From positions 16,244,001-16,308,000 of the forward strand of contig JBHGNT010000011.1 in assembly GCA_043228905.1 (NCBI GenBank): a DNA stretch of 64,000 nt. The letters are read 5' to 3'. The position numbers and the translations under genes are program-made. The notes under the pieces were generated by a model. It ran no database searches and had not been told where the DNA came from. It saw nothing but the letters and a program-made list of their open reading frames with translations. Below, one piece after another: positions 24,490 through 37,400 of this stretch (position 1 is its first letter; each line of letters begins with the position of its first letter). Origin of the DNA: Azolla caroliniana. Its lineage: Eukaryota; Polypodiophyta.

Positions 24490-25308
24490 TAGATAATGGG
24501 TTCTCGATTCCAAATGCAAAACACAGTCTCTGCTCTGATCTGTCTCCTCCGATGGATGATGATTTCCCAAGAATATGAATAAACTAGAAATATCTCTTAA
24601 TGGATAAGTAAGTGATCATAAGTTATAACCATCCCAGCCTCTTCCTCCTAAGTCCTAACTTCTTCAATATGAGAGATGAGGACCATGAGCTAGTGGCAGC
24701 CCTCCCGCCACCCAACCCTCAGACTACAGCCCTAACATTTCTCTCTTCCGTCCGAGTAGTAGCCGTCCACCCTCATCTACTCTTTTTACTCTTTGCTTGC
24801 CCCTGGAAGGGGGTCTCGTGTCATCATTTCTTATCTTAGAAATAGGACAATAATGTCCTACCTTTGATTTTGGGCCAATCTGTGTGAATCGTGCAAACAT
24901 GCCTTGCCTCGGTGTCAAATAACACTAGGACAAAACTTGCCAAATTCGAGAAAAATATAAGTCCAAATCTGACAGGCTATTGGACATTGTGTGAAATGGT
25001 AAGTAATACTATCTTCCACTTTGAACAATGCAAAAGAAGCAATTGCCCATTTACTTTCACGTTGCTTTAGAGCTAATCTCAAAGGCAAACCCCAATCAAA
25101 ACTCTACAAATAAAGACCTTCGCTACAAGTGGCAATTTAGAATGTCAACTATGTTTTAAGATCTGCCACCATCCATAATTAGAGTTATCTACTTTCCATT
25201 CTTGTTCAAGCTTAGATGATAGTCATCAAAGAGATTCAGCAGAGCAATGATACAAGAGATTAGTACTCACTTGTAAAAATGGATCCCATAAACATCAATA
25301 AACAATGG

Positions 25309-25372
<64 letters not shown>

Positions 25373-25600
25373 CACATGGAGAATCAGGCATCACAATTGG
25401 TCAAGAAGAAGAATAGAAAATAAAAAAAAGGAACATTGTATTTCTAAGTCATCCCAACCTTACGACATGTGTTTATGTACTAACTCACTATCAAGATTAG
25501 TTTACATGTCTACCCCATTCCCATGAGACTACAAAGTTGTGTGTTCACATTGCACATCCACATTGAAGACATCTCATAATGGCCGCACAACAAGTACAAT
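24490..25600. other. Intergenic; contains (TC)n(AC)n microsatellite at 25303-25370
   Basis: Promoter side of the TL15-like gene, then spacer. A (TC)8-9 tract directly followed by about 22 AC units is the only clear structure. Confidence 0.7.
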
Positions 25601-25877
25601 TGTGACACACCATCCTCGTTAAATGATTGGTCATCATCCTCAAATAGGATGTCACGAAATGCTTTCCAAATCCAAAAATTGCTCTCAACTCTCAAGCAAC
25701 ATTGGACGAAGGACAAGATTTCCAAAACACTAGAAATTTATGAAATATATGATTCCTCAACTTCTCTCAAGGTCTATGATATAAAATTATCCCTAATCAA
25801 CTTACCAAAGGACTTTATCAATATCTTCATCTAATAAACACTTCTTCAATCTACAAACATGCATGTGGGATGGATAC
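25600..25877 (-). pseudogene. Ty3/gypsy integrase C-terminal relic, distal part
   Basis: Minus-strand translation from 25877 reads YPSHMHVCRLKKCLLDEDID. It continues with VLW and, in broken frames, YIIDLER and a VQxxxLRxESNFWIWK-like stretch. This corresponds to the VFHVSxLKKC..ATWE tail of Ty3/gypsy integrases. The sequence preceding this tail lies at 29463-29760, on the other side of the LTR element inserted at 25878-29462. Confidence 0.6.
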
Positions 25878-26310
25878 TGTTACCGGTCGGCAAAGGAGTC
25901 CACAGTGGGAAACGGAGAGCTAATTAAGTAGTAGGAATGTGGTTGTAATTAAGCTATAAGTGTGGACGGACGGACCGGAATCGGTATGCCGTTCCGGATC
26001 CGGACCGATCCCGAACAGGTGCGGATGGCACCGTTTTGTAATACAGACCGGAAACCTATTTAAAGGCCCGGATACAATGTAATAGTTAGCGGTTAATTAA
26101 TGAAAGCGTAAGCGTTGTTATATCTCTGTGTTAATTGCCGTTCTGTCTTAATTGTTATATCTTACGCGTGTTATGAAGACGATCCTAATAAGTAACTTAA
26201 CTAAGTCGGATTAAGCGTTGAAGTCTAATCCGGTTGCCGTAACACCCTTTGGTGAAGTGTCTCCCGTAGACACCCTGGGTTAGGCCATTGTCCGGCCCGA
26301 AGAGTTAACA
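25878..26310 (+). repeat. 5' LTR of the non-autonomous element
   Basis: TG..CA-bounded 433-bp repeat. It contains the 18-bp segment AACAGGTGCGGATGGCAC (about 26015) that the 3' LTR lacks, and a TATTTAAA box. Confidence 0.9.
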
Positions 26311-26363
26311 CAGTTTTTGGCGACCACGATTCCTGTTTTTGCAGCGAACGACGGCACGGATGG

Positions 26364-28993
26364 ATGTCTAGATCAACGCACGACCTGGTTACAGATCGAA
26401 CTCGACGCCTTGCCGAAAGGCAAAGGAGACGCAAGGCTTTCCAGCAAGCGGCGCAGGAAATTAGAGCGGATCGCTCGTTTTCCAACGTAATCCGGAGAGT
26501 AGCGGAGGACTCCCTCTGGTTACAGCAAACATCGCACCCGGACGACGGTAGCAGCCTAAGCAGCCTCCGGGAAACCGAATCCCTTCTCCACGCGTTGGCA
26601 AACGGAGAAGGCGAAGCAGAGGCCTTTTCAGCATATGAATCGGACTCCGAAGGGGAATACAACGTGCACACGAACTACCGTAGCAGCAACGAAACCCCAG
26701 GTGGACCGGAGGACGAAGGATATGGCACGCCGTAACGCAGTGGCTCACCTTGCTGGTGCCACCCGTTCAGACCGTCCAGCCCAAGAAGCGAGGAAGAGTG
26801 TCGGACGACACCCCAAGGACGGCTTCCAAACGGCAACAGTTGTTGGCCTCTAAGGCCAGTAAGGGAAAGGCGGCGGATGCAGACCAGGCGGCAGCAGGAA
26901 GTGGCAGCCGGAAGCGCCCAACGGAGGCACAGGAGGAACCACCGGCACGGCCCGTAAAGGTCACACTCCGCAGACCGGTGAATTGAGAAGTGGACCCCTT
27001 GGCGGCAAAACTCAATGCCGGAGCTCAGGAGGAGGAAATAGAGGAGGAGCCTACAGAGCACCTCCAGTGACGGTCATCGGCAAGGACCGTTGAGACAGCC
27101 GGGAAATGTTCGGACCCTCAGACGGAGGGAGCACCGGCTCCCCATACTGAGACTCCCACGCCAAGGAAGGAACCGGAACCGGTGCAGATGGCACCGGAAA
27201 CAGAAGCCCCGGCACCACCGGCAACACCGGCAAGCCCCATCCCGCCAGAGCCGGAAAGGTCACTGCAGCCTCCCTCGGTGAGCCAAGAAGAAGCGCAAGG
27301 GGAACCAGGACAGCAGGAGGGTCCACGGGCAGAAACGGAACTGCAACTCAGCGCAACTCGGCGGGACCACCCCTCTACAAGTGAGCCCATCTATCAAACC
27401 TCCGTGCAAGCACAACAAGGCACCGGTAGCCTGTGGCTCCGGTGGATAGGCGAACAGATAGCCGGAGCGGTGGGGTATATAGAGGCGGAAGAAAGAGCGC
27501 AAAGCCAACAGTTGCTCGTCACAACCGAACAACTAGAGACGGCCCGGTCCAGAATCCGGTGCCTTGAAAAAGACTTGGATCAGGTCACGACAGAGATGGC
27601 CAAAATACGGATCCAATCACCGGTGACTCCGGTAAGTGTACAGAATAATGAAACGGAACGACCTGTACATAACAATAAGACCCCGGCAACGGAAACCGTT
27701 CCGGCGAGAGATGCGGCGCAAGCTCGGGTGCTTGCGGAATTGAGAGAGGAACTTGCCGCACAAGAAGCGCTAAGGAGTCATGAATGAGAATTGAAGACGT
27801 CGGCCGAAGCCGAATTGAAGAAGACTGATGAGAACCTCCGCCGGGCAGAGGAGAGCCTCTGGAAAGGCCATCAAGCGTACGATCGGCTAAAGGAGGAGAA
27901 AGACAAAGTGCTGCAGGAAAAGGACAAGCTACGGAAAACGGCGGAAATAGAGATTGAACGGCTAAAGGAAGAGCTCCGCTAGCAGAAGGACTGTGAGGAC
28001 CGGGCCCGTCGTCAGATCAACGCACGGCTCAAGCAAAAGACGGATGATTTTGAGCACCTGCACCGGGACTACAAACGGCTGGAAACGGAGCATAAAGAAC
28101 GGATGGCCGAGCTCCAGCAGGCAGTTGATCGGGCCGCGACGGCGATCGCCGACGAACGGGCGGAAAATACAAGACGCTTGGAAGAGGCGGAGAAAGTCCG
28201 GATGGAGCTCCAGAGGCAGCAGTAGGAAGACAAAGAGAGAGCGTCAACAGTATTGCAGAAATTACAAAGTACATATCAAAGGCAATTGACGCATTACAAG
28301 GCGCAAGCGGAGGACAACGTAAAAATCATCAAACAACTGAAGGAGGAACGGCAAGCGGCGGAAACCAAATCGCAATTGGGAACGAGCCGGATTCAGTCCA
28401 TCCTCCGGGCATGGCTGAATCAGACGAAGCACTTGATTGATGAAAGCTCCGTAAAATGGTGGACAAAGTGGGCACAAAACGCGGCGGAACTCCAGTTGCT
28501 ACGGGCGGATGTGGCAAACCAGCGGAAGGAAGGAGATGACTGTTATACGTTGACTTCCGAGGACTTCACCGCCATACGGGACGAGCTGGCCGACGACTTC
28601 CAAGTCCTGGCAGATGAACAGCTGGCGCAGGTCAGGCAGCTCGTAGCTCAGCTGGACGATGATAGGCTAGACGCTCAAATCTAGTTTGAAAGCTACGAGC
28701 GGTCCTGGGTACGGGAAGAAAAAGCACGGGAAGCGACAACGGTTAACCTTAGTGATGAGGAACCGTCGCCGGCTGAGGGCCAGCCGGGAACCAGTCAACC
28801 AGAGACCACCACGACGCAGGGAGCAACAACGGAGACGCCGGTGTCAGAGCCACAACCGGAGGAGCAGCCGTAGCAACCACCAACGAACCCGCCGCAGCAG
28901 ACAGCAACAGAGCAGCAACAAGAACAACCACTTCCAGATGAACCATTGGAGCCTCTCGAACAGAGCATTCTGGACATTTTGGACGAAGAATAA
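26364..28993 (+). pseudogene. Coiled-coil protein gene of the non-autonomous element, broken by in-frame stops
   Basis: A first frame, 26364-26735 (123 aa, Arg-rich then acidic), is followed by a second frame running without indel from about 26738 to the TAA at 28991. The second frame is interrupted by seven in-frame stops: TGA at 26984, 27068 and 27785, and TAG at 27980, 28223, 28682 and 28871. The encoded protein has basic patches (QPKKRGRV, GSRKRP) and a Pro/Glu-rich hinge (27140-27340). A helical region of about 350 residues follows, rich in Glu, Lys, Arg, Gln and Leu with heptad periodicity (27450-28680). The C-terminus is Gln/Pro/Thr-rich and acidic, ending ILDILDEE. No CCHC knuckle is present. 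It could be a highly diverged Gag or an accessory gene; I do not recognise the family. Confidence 0.7.
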
Positions 28994-29047
28994 CAAGGGT
29001 CGGTTGTGGATTCGACGTACAAGGTACTGTCCCAGGGGCGTGCCATG

Positions 29048-29462
29048 TGTTACCGGCCGGCAAAGGAGTCCAGAGTGGGAAACGGAGAGCTAATTAAGTA
29101 GTAGGAATGTGGTTGTAATTAAGCTATAAGTGTGGACGGACGGACCGGAATCGGTATGCCGTTCCGGATCCGGACCGATCCCGCGTTTTGTAATACAGAC
29201 TGGAAACCTATTTAAAGGCCCGGATACAATGTAATAGTTAGCGGTTAATTAATGAAAGCGTAAGCGTTGTTATATCTCTGTGTTAATTGCCGTTCTGTCT
29301 TAATTGTTATATCTTACGTGTGTTATGAAGACGATCCTAATAAGTAACTTAACTAAGTCGGATTAAGCGTTGAAGTCTAATCCGGTTGCTGTAACACCCT
29401 TTGGTGAAGTGTCTCCCGTAGACACCCTGTGTTAGGCCATTGTCCAGCCCGAAGAGTTAACA
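29048..29462 (+). repeat. 3' LTR of the non-autonomous element
   Basis: 415 bp, TG..CA bounded. It matches the 5' LTR except for the 18-bp gap at CCCG/CGTTTTG and scattered single-base differences. Confidence 0.9.
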
Positions 29463-30010
29463 AATACATACATCATACAACTACCCATTGCCAAAAATAT
29501 CTTGTACGCAACCTCCCATATATTCTTTATGATCACCCACAAACCTCAATATCACAAAGGTAGTGTAGGCATCTTAATAGTAGCACCAATATGGGGAATA
29601 ACTGGCAAATACACCAATTCTCCAACCTCAAAAGGAACTTGGATTATGGCTCATGTCCAAAAAGTTGTTTTGTCCATAGCATATTGCATATTTCTCTTAA
29701 CCATATCCAACGTGTTCCTCATATCTTTAATATCATGAAGCACATGGATTATGACTACTCTATCCTGCAAAATATACACAAACTACTTGAGCCCATAATT
29801 TAGCTCAATCAAGAAAAAACTTGTTTGTAAATACTTTCATGAGTTACATACAAGCTCAAGCAACAACAAATAACTTCCCTAAAGTGTCTAATGGACAATA
29901 TCTTCTAGCACTTGATTAATCCGTTTTATTTTTCCATTGGTCGTATGATGTTCTAGCCTAATACTTAATTTAGCTCCTAGATTCGCAAACACGCTCGTCC
30001 AAATTGTCAT
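29463..30010 (-). pseudogene. Ty3/gypsy integrase relic, proximal part
   Basis: Minus-strand translation of 29740-29480 gives VKRNMQYAMDKTTFW, VPFEVGELVYL and NIWEVAYKIFLAM with interrupting stops. Further upstream, near 29930-29890, is TNGKIKRINQVLEDIV, the Q/TNGQTERxNxxLE integrase signature. This is the linker and C-terminal domain of a Ty3/gypsy integrase in advanced decay. Confidence 0.65.
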
Positions 30011-31417
30011 GTGAAACAAGTATCTCTATCTCTTTGTGCCATGATCGCCAACTCTTTCCGTTCGGTTCACATGATAAACGGGGAATAGCCAATAGCAATG
30101 TGGTAGTGGAGCCCATTCCCATACTCATGAGTCATGACCAATCCTAAAAGATTGTGCCATATTTGTGTTTATCCCCCCACACCCAACTACCCCCGACCAC
30201 CCATAAGAAGGCCAAAAACATGATGGGCAAAAATACTAGGCTCGAATTGTTTTTCACTCTCACCACTTCATCATCAACACAGTAATTGATTGTTAGATTA
30301 GAAGACTCGGGAGCAAGCCATCTTGAAGCTCATCCAAAGCTCCTAGGAGTTGAAGCAACTTTGGGCACAACTAACCAACGACCCAATAACAATCCCTCAA
30401 CCACCCACATGTAAGAAACCATGCATCAGCCACATCCACAAGGACAACTGAAACGAAGTTGTGCACGATGACGAGGCTCGTATAGGAGCTTAAAGAGGAG
30501 GTAGCATCTAAAGAGCGTCGCCTATGAGAAGTGGCAAGATATACACAATGCATGGCTAAGGCAAAAAGAAGCCACATATCAACCCAACCAGGCTGCAACA
30601 CATAAAAATGACAACTGCCACCAAATAGATGATGAATGCCATACTGAGGATTGCCAAGCTTGAGCATCAATACCACCTCAGCTACCTAGAGTGTGGTACA
30701 TGGTTTATGCACATTAGGGTCTCCTTTGCCTATTCCACTCTGGCTCCTCACACTCACTCATATAAGTAAAACGCACTTTCCTCTTCTACATGAAACTGTC
30801 AAAATTACCCTTAGAGGTCACATAATCCATACTAATGGCTATGAAATAATAATTATAATCCCTTAAGAGTGTCATGGAGTGTGGAATTATATCATGAATC
30901 CAAGTTTGCTATGTATTTGCTGATATTCTCGGAGGCTCCAATATTACTGCAAAAGCAGATGTACAATAATACTGCCGAAGTGCATTGCTGCCCAGAACCC
31001 TGATGTAAGCTTTTTGAAGAGAGCATAACTAAAACCTTAAAAATATAAAAGGGAGTAAAACCACAGAGCAAAGCTTTTATTAACACAGTACATCTAGATG
31101 ATGATTACAACATCTAATAGAGGCAGGGATGCCATAAACACGAACCATCGTTTTGACTGCTCCTAGATTCTTGAAACAATACAATGTGCTCATCTAGGTC
31201 AGGAGCATTGACAATACAAAAGACACCGACATTGGGTGCCAATACCTCAAAGAAGGGCCATGCGCAGCTGCAAGCATTTATGGCTCAAAATATGAGGGCG
31301 AAAACCCATCCGTCTGCCTTCCATGGCTTAGCCATACACCTCACATCATATGCTCTTCAAAAATTGTGAGGCATGCACAAGATGGGAAGAAGCAAAACCA
31401 TCGCACTGATTTATAAC
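30010..31417. other. Spacer and 3' flank of AHL gene
   Basis: No confident gene. A minus-strand open frame at 30676-30371 (101 aa) has no recognisable motif. Sequence just below 31418 is presumably AHL 3' UTR. Earlier parts may continue the gypsy relic but could not be aligned by eye. Confidence 0.45.
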
Positions 31418-34400
31418 TCAGGTTGATTCAGGTTCTGTATCACCCCGTGCTTCAGCTTCATAATTTCCACCCCAATCAATAGACTGCAAAGGCATAATAT
31501 GGTAAACTCGGGAGGAATGCTGCTCAGCATCGCCCATCATATGATCCTGCATAAATTCGATGCCGTCCATTCGTGTGTGTTGCATGGTGGGGAAAGAAGA
31601 AGTTCCTACAGATAATAGAGTGGGATGTTTACCAGCAGAGACTGCTTCATCACTTCCCACACTTTTCTGATTGTCTGTGAAAAAAGTTCCTACTACAACC
31701 TAAGAGAAACATAAAAAAAATACCCAGTTGTTAGCAGACTTATAGAAAATTAATTAAACAGGCCTTACAGCTACTGTTGTTGCACCTGTACAGGACTCGC
31801 TGCCATAAGAAGGCCTGCAACCCCCCCACCCATAACTCGACCATCTGGGCCTGCCAAAGACACACTTAATCCTCCAGTGCGGCTGCGTGTGCCACCACAT
31901 TCAGTAAGAAGAAACGAGCCTGACAAGGACAGAATCTCAAAATGACCCTGCCGTAAACAGTAGATAAGTGTTTCCTCAGAAAGACGTTTGCAAGCTTCTT
32001 TTCATTCCTTAAGAGATACAAATGTAAATGAGATAAGGCAGCCTCAGAGAAGAATGAAATTGAACCATATTACAGCAGACCCATGAGTTCCTACATAATT
32101 TCATTTCCGTTTCAAGAAAATATCTAATGAATCAGGAATTAAACCATACATGATGAAAAGGGCAATTTCAAAACAAAAGGAATGATTAAAAAAAAGACTT
32201 AATCTAGTAAATAGTAGCATAGTCACTAGTGTAATAGGAACAGAGACAGAAAAAACGAGTTTCAAAGTTTCCGAACTTGGGCATCTTGTATTTCATTAAC
32301 CTCTAATGTTACAGTGTGGTTGAAGCAGCAATTAAACCAAAAGATTCTGCAGGTGACAAGTGCAAACCTCATATGTAACAGCACCACCAGAGACTCCAGG
32401 GTGACGAAGTGTTGCATTTGAAATGGCTCCATTAGCTGACAGTATACACACAGCCCAGGGTCCCTGGCTTGTAAAAGTTATGATCCTTGTTGACACATCC
32501 TGAAACCATGTAATTATTCAATTCTAAGATAACAATCTGGAAATGTAAAAAATCTACAATAAACTTTGAACCATGTAAGAAAGCAACTTTAACCAATACA
32601 GAGAGAAAACACAACTGAAGCATGGCCTTAATAAAACCAGTCAACTGACATGATTTCAGCTCACTGATAAATTACCTCAAACGGGAATAACAAAAAAAGT
32701 TTAAAAGGTTGATATCTTGTATTTGTGAGTATCTGCTTCTGATCACTCGACATTGACACTTTTAAGATCAGAAGGATAAGGAATCATAAAATTCTAGAAC
32801 ACAGCTAGTTATGGCTCTTTGTGTAATTTTTCCATATGGAGATTCTACCATTATCATTCCCAAATTTACTCACATGGATTTCATGAGGCAGTAGCTCTAC
32901 TGGTTTTTAACTTTAACTGCTATATTGTCAAGATTATAATATTTCTGTTCATTTATAATTTAGCAATATATCTGCACTTTATTCACTACTAATTCTTCAT
33001 CCTGGCATTCAATTCCAACGTCAATGTGAAAGAAATCATAGCTCTCCTGCATCAATTTTTAAGACATTGAGTGATATTCAACTATACTGTCAAGAATTCT
33101 AATATTTCTGTTCATTTATAACTTAGCAATATTCACTACTGCTTCTTCATCTTTCCATTCCCATCAATGTCAAAGAAATTAATACCTCTCAGCATTACTT
33201 GTTAAGAAATCATAGCTCTCCTGCATCAATTTTTAAGACATTGAGTGATATTCAACTATACTGTCAAGAATTCTAATATTTCTGTTCATTTATAACTTAG
33301 CAATATTCACTACTGCTTCTTCATCTTTCCATTCCCATCAATGTCAAAGAAATTAATACCTCTCAGCATTACTTGTTAAGAAATCATAGCTCTCCTGCAT
33401 CAATTTTTAAGACATTGAGTGATATTCAACTATACTGTCAAGAATTCTAATATTTCTGTTCATTTATAACTTAGCAATATTCACTACTGCTTCTTCATCT
33501 TTCCATTCCCATCAATGTCAAAGAAATTAATACCTCTCAGCATTACTTGTTAAGAAATCATAGCTCTCCTGCATCAATTTTTAAGACATTGAGTGATATT
33601 CAACTATACTGTCAAGAATTCTAATATTTCTGTTCATTTATAACTTAGCAATATTCACTACTGCTTCTTCATCTTTCCATTCCCATCAATCTCAAAGAAA
33701 TTAATACCTCTCAGCATTACTTGTTAAGACATGAATGATATTCTGACCTGCATTTACTGTTAAGAACTCAAGACATTTGGTTTTTTAGTTTATCTCTGAT
33801 ATTCTGTCAAGATTCTAGGTTGTGTTCATTTATGAATTAGCACTAGGTGCACTCTATTTACTAGAGTTTCTTCATCCTCCCATTCCCATCAATTCCAAAG
33901 TCAATGTCAAAGAAATTAATACCTCTCCTGCATTAATTGTTAAGACATGTGGGGTGAATTTTTGACCTGCAGCTCCTGTAAAGCACAAAAATACTCTTTT
34001 TTGTAAACGTTATTTCATGCATATTACAAAGATGCAAAGCACTAGGTCACATGACCGCAACGAGTATAGGAAAAGCACTCTCTCCTCAATTGTAAATCAC
34101 AAAAACGTTTTACCCATAAACCATTGTGGGGGCATAGGCCAAGACAATAACCAGAGTTTAGGGATGGCCGTTTCTTTCAGGTTTATTTTGTGTGGATAAA
34201 ACCAACAATCAATGCCCTTCATGTCAGTATAGGACCATGCGAACGAGGTTTTTTCTGTTTCTGCTTGTCTTTCTTGTTTACAGCAACATTCCCGAGCATT
34301 ACAGGCCTAGTGTACATACCAAGGCTTTTCAGCAGTCCAGCTCCTTGCAATTTTGTTGAAGTCTTTGGCTGTATCACTTCCTAGCCCATAAACATTTCTG

Positions 34401-37400
34401 TCAGTACCCAGACAAACCCCCTTGTGAAGTGTATCAGGGTCCTCTCATGTCATCATAATTCATCATCTCACCAGGCATTCATCCTCCATTCATTCTTCAT
34501 GTTTGTCTGGGATTTTCACTCTATTATTGCCTGTACCACTGGATATTTCTATCATCTTCCTTGGTGTTCATATTTACCTGAACCTTTGGCCTCATCAGTT
34601 TGTACAGCCCCGCCAAGAATCTATCATAACACCCTAGGAGAGTAGTTATGCAACACATGTCATACTCCTTGCAACCTTACACACGCAATTTGGTGTTTCA
34701 TATGCATTCCATCTTTTTATGATTTCAATTCTTTAAATAAAGTGTTCAAAGAAAAAAATGCTTTAGGCCATGTACTTATGCAGTGATTTCTATACTTGCT
34801 CGTTTACAATAGATTGGTCAATAGCAATTTTTCATGCACGTCGGCCCTGGCTCTTCACCCTTGCCATCGCCAGATAAAGGCCGTTGCCATCATAAGTGCT
34901 TCCCTTGCCTTGGAGATCTCTCCATTTTGGATCAACCGATGCTAGGGATCTTTCCAAGACAAAAATTACAATCTATCTTACTTGAGAATCTCACATATAT
35001 ATATATATAGTGGAATTCTTTAGTCACTTTTAGGTTTTTTTTAAAAACTTAGTTACGTTTATTTTGGTTTGTTCTGCAAGACAAGACTACATTTTAAGAT
35101 GACATCTTCTCTTTGGTCTTATAGGCCATTTGACATTAATTAACTTGAAAAAATAGTAAATGAGGCTGCAAAAGGAGAAGCATTGGATGGCCCAAGATTC
35201 ATGCATGAACTTATTTGTATACTACTATATGCCGACAATTTTGTTTTATTCTCATCTACTTTTGATGATATGCAACAATTACTTGATGTATTGGACACAT
35301 TCTGTCAAATCTGTGGGCTAATGCACAAAACAAAAATGATGCCAATAAAGCAAATACAATCAAGACACTATCCCACTTTTACATACAAGGGAAATCCCAT
35401 ACAAGTGTTGCAAACCTTCAAATATCTTGGCATTAACGTCCCATCAACAAATAGGTGGAATCTATGCTATGAGTCTAAACTTTAAGCGGGTTGGAAAAGT
35501 CATTTTATGGAGTTCAGTTGTGAGGTAGCACTATCTTACTTAGTGCATAGAATGAAATAGAGAATCCAAAACTTATTCTTATGCAAACAATTGGGGGTAA
35601 ATTCCTCAACTTCCTATCCTCTCAAGTACTACCTACGCAAAGACTATACAAGTATATCACAAAAATCAAGAATATCCCTGATCATAGATTGCCAAAACAA
35701 GCTCAGACATAGAATGCAAGTTACAAAAAACTAATAAAAAAAAATCCTCTCATCTAGCTGGGTGCTTGACATTATGAAATGGTTTAAGAGATGGGGCGTA
35801 AAGATCCATTGGAGGTCGGTCTCAGGTGATGCTATGAAGTATGTGATCATCTAGGTTAGATTATTAGAGGCACTAAGGATGAAGTATCAAGATGGTAAAT
35901 GTCAAATTTTGAATGTTACATTGCAACTATTAACCCCCAATACAAGGTAAAATTGCCAGAATATATCCAATGACATTTCACTACACCAATAACCCTTGGT
36001 TCTCAGAGAGCATTAACACTTCTTTGAACTCGACAAGTTTGGTGTTCAAATAGCATCATAGCATCATCACAGATAAGCCTTGGTTCTCAGAAAGCATTAA
36101 CACTTCTTTGATTGCAACATTCACTGGTAAAGTTCTTGAACATTGAGAGTCGCTACTCACTTTCATATGTATTACGTGAAATGTAATATCTTTGGTCTCA
36201 TAGATCATATTTGACCTCCGAAGATGATAATAGAATCCATCTATCTATCTATCTCCCATGCATGCGCGTGAACACACACACACACAAATATCCTTCCCTC
36301 CCTCTAGCATATGTGTGTAATTTCACTTCTTCCATTTCTAGGCATATATGGTCCTTTAAAATTCTTCTGAGTAGCTCTAATCCATTATTGTTTCCAGGCA
36401 ACTCAGTCCTCCAAGCTTACAGTTGGCACATTTGGTGGAGCTTTTGTTCCTTGTTCCATTTAATCTTTTGCCAAACACCCCATATTACCACAACAAATGC
36501 AGCTCATTCATGCACTCATAAAGCACACATAAATCCTCTTTAAGGTGCCCATATCTTTGCATAGGATGCCCTTGAGCCTTGCCTAACGATACATAGTCAC
36601 TCCATCTGTTTTTTACAGAAGGTATCTACAATGTACAAAGACTACAAAGATGCAAACTGCTGTATCACAAAGATACTCATGCCAATAGTAAATAAGCTAC
36701 CATGTTTCACTTTTTTGTATTTATGATGCCCATGGGCCTAGGCTAATGTCCACATCAATGAACACAGAATGGATTGTACTACTTTACACCATACCAAATA
36801 TACATGAATGGTGGCTAGGGAACCTACAATAAATATGGCAAAAAAAATATTGCAGAGAATCGTCGACTATAGCATGTCCCTTATTCTATTGTCTAATGAT
36901 TCCTCATACTTTAAGAGGATTTCTAGGGGGTCTTTACAAACTGCTCAATAAAGCTAGGATGAGAGAGACAATTGTGCAAGAACATATATATGTATATGTT
37001 TTCAATGTTGCATGAACTCTAAGAATATTGGGGAAACAATATATTTCTGTGAACTAGAAGGCATAGTAAATTCCTCACAATTTGCATGGTCATAGCTCCC
37101 ACACAGTGCATAATCTCACTTGTTTTCAATGTCATGTGTTCGCTGACATTATTGGCAAATTTCTGTGCATTAGAAGAAGGCATAGAAATTTTTGCACAAT
37201 TTGCTTAGTGAGTTTCCCACGTAGTGCACCACCCTCAAACTTGTTTTCAGTATTGCATGAACCCTGGGATTATTGATAAATAACTGTGCATTAGAAGGGA
37301 TAGTAACTTTCTCACAATCTGCATAATGACACTATTTTTTAATGAAAGCCCTATTGCTAAAGCTGAAAACATACAAAGTGTCATAGGCCGCAATAAATGT

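Larger units (their letters stand above)
25878..29462 (+). mobile_element. Non-autonomous LTR retroelement with a single coiled-coil frame
   Basis: Two direct LTRs, 25878-26310 (433 bp) and 29048-29462 (415 bp), start TGTTACCGG and end AGAGTTAACA. They differ by an 18-bp deletion and a few substitutions. The flanks are GATAC (left) and AATAC (right), a 4/5 match for a target duplication. A probable primer-binding site starting TGGCGACCACG lies at 26318. A TATTTAAA box sits in each LTR (about 26058 and about 29210). The internal region (2.74 kb) has no protease, reverse transcriptase, RNase H or integrase motif, so mobility would depend on proteins from another element. It is inserted into a gypsy integrase relic. 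Confidence 0.88.

Noticed and set aside
28686-29093. 135-aa Arg-rich open frame at the end of the non-autonomous element
   Set aside because: It is an alternative frame of the coiled-coil gene's acidic/Gln tail, which runs in another frame to the TAA at 28991.
33041-33737. Regular 174-bp direct repeats suggesting a CRISPR-like array
   Set aside because: The units are contiguous with no unique spacers, the genome is a plant, and the unit is derived from the AHL exon 2 region.
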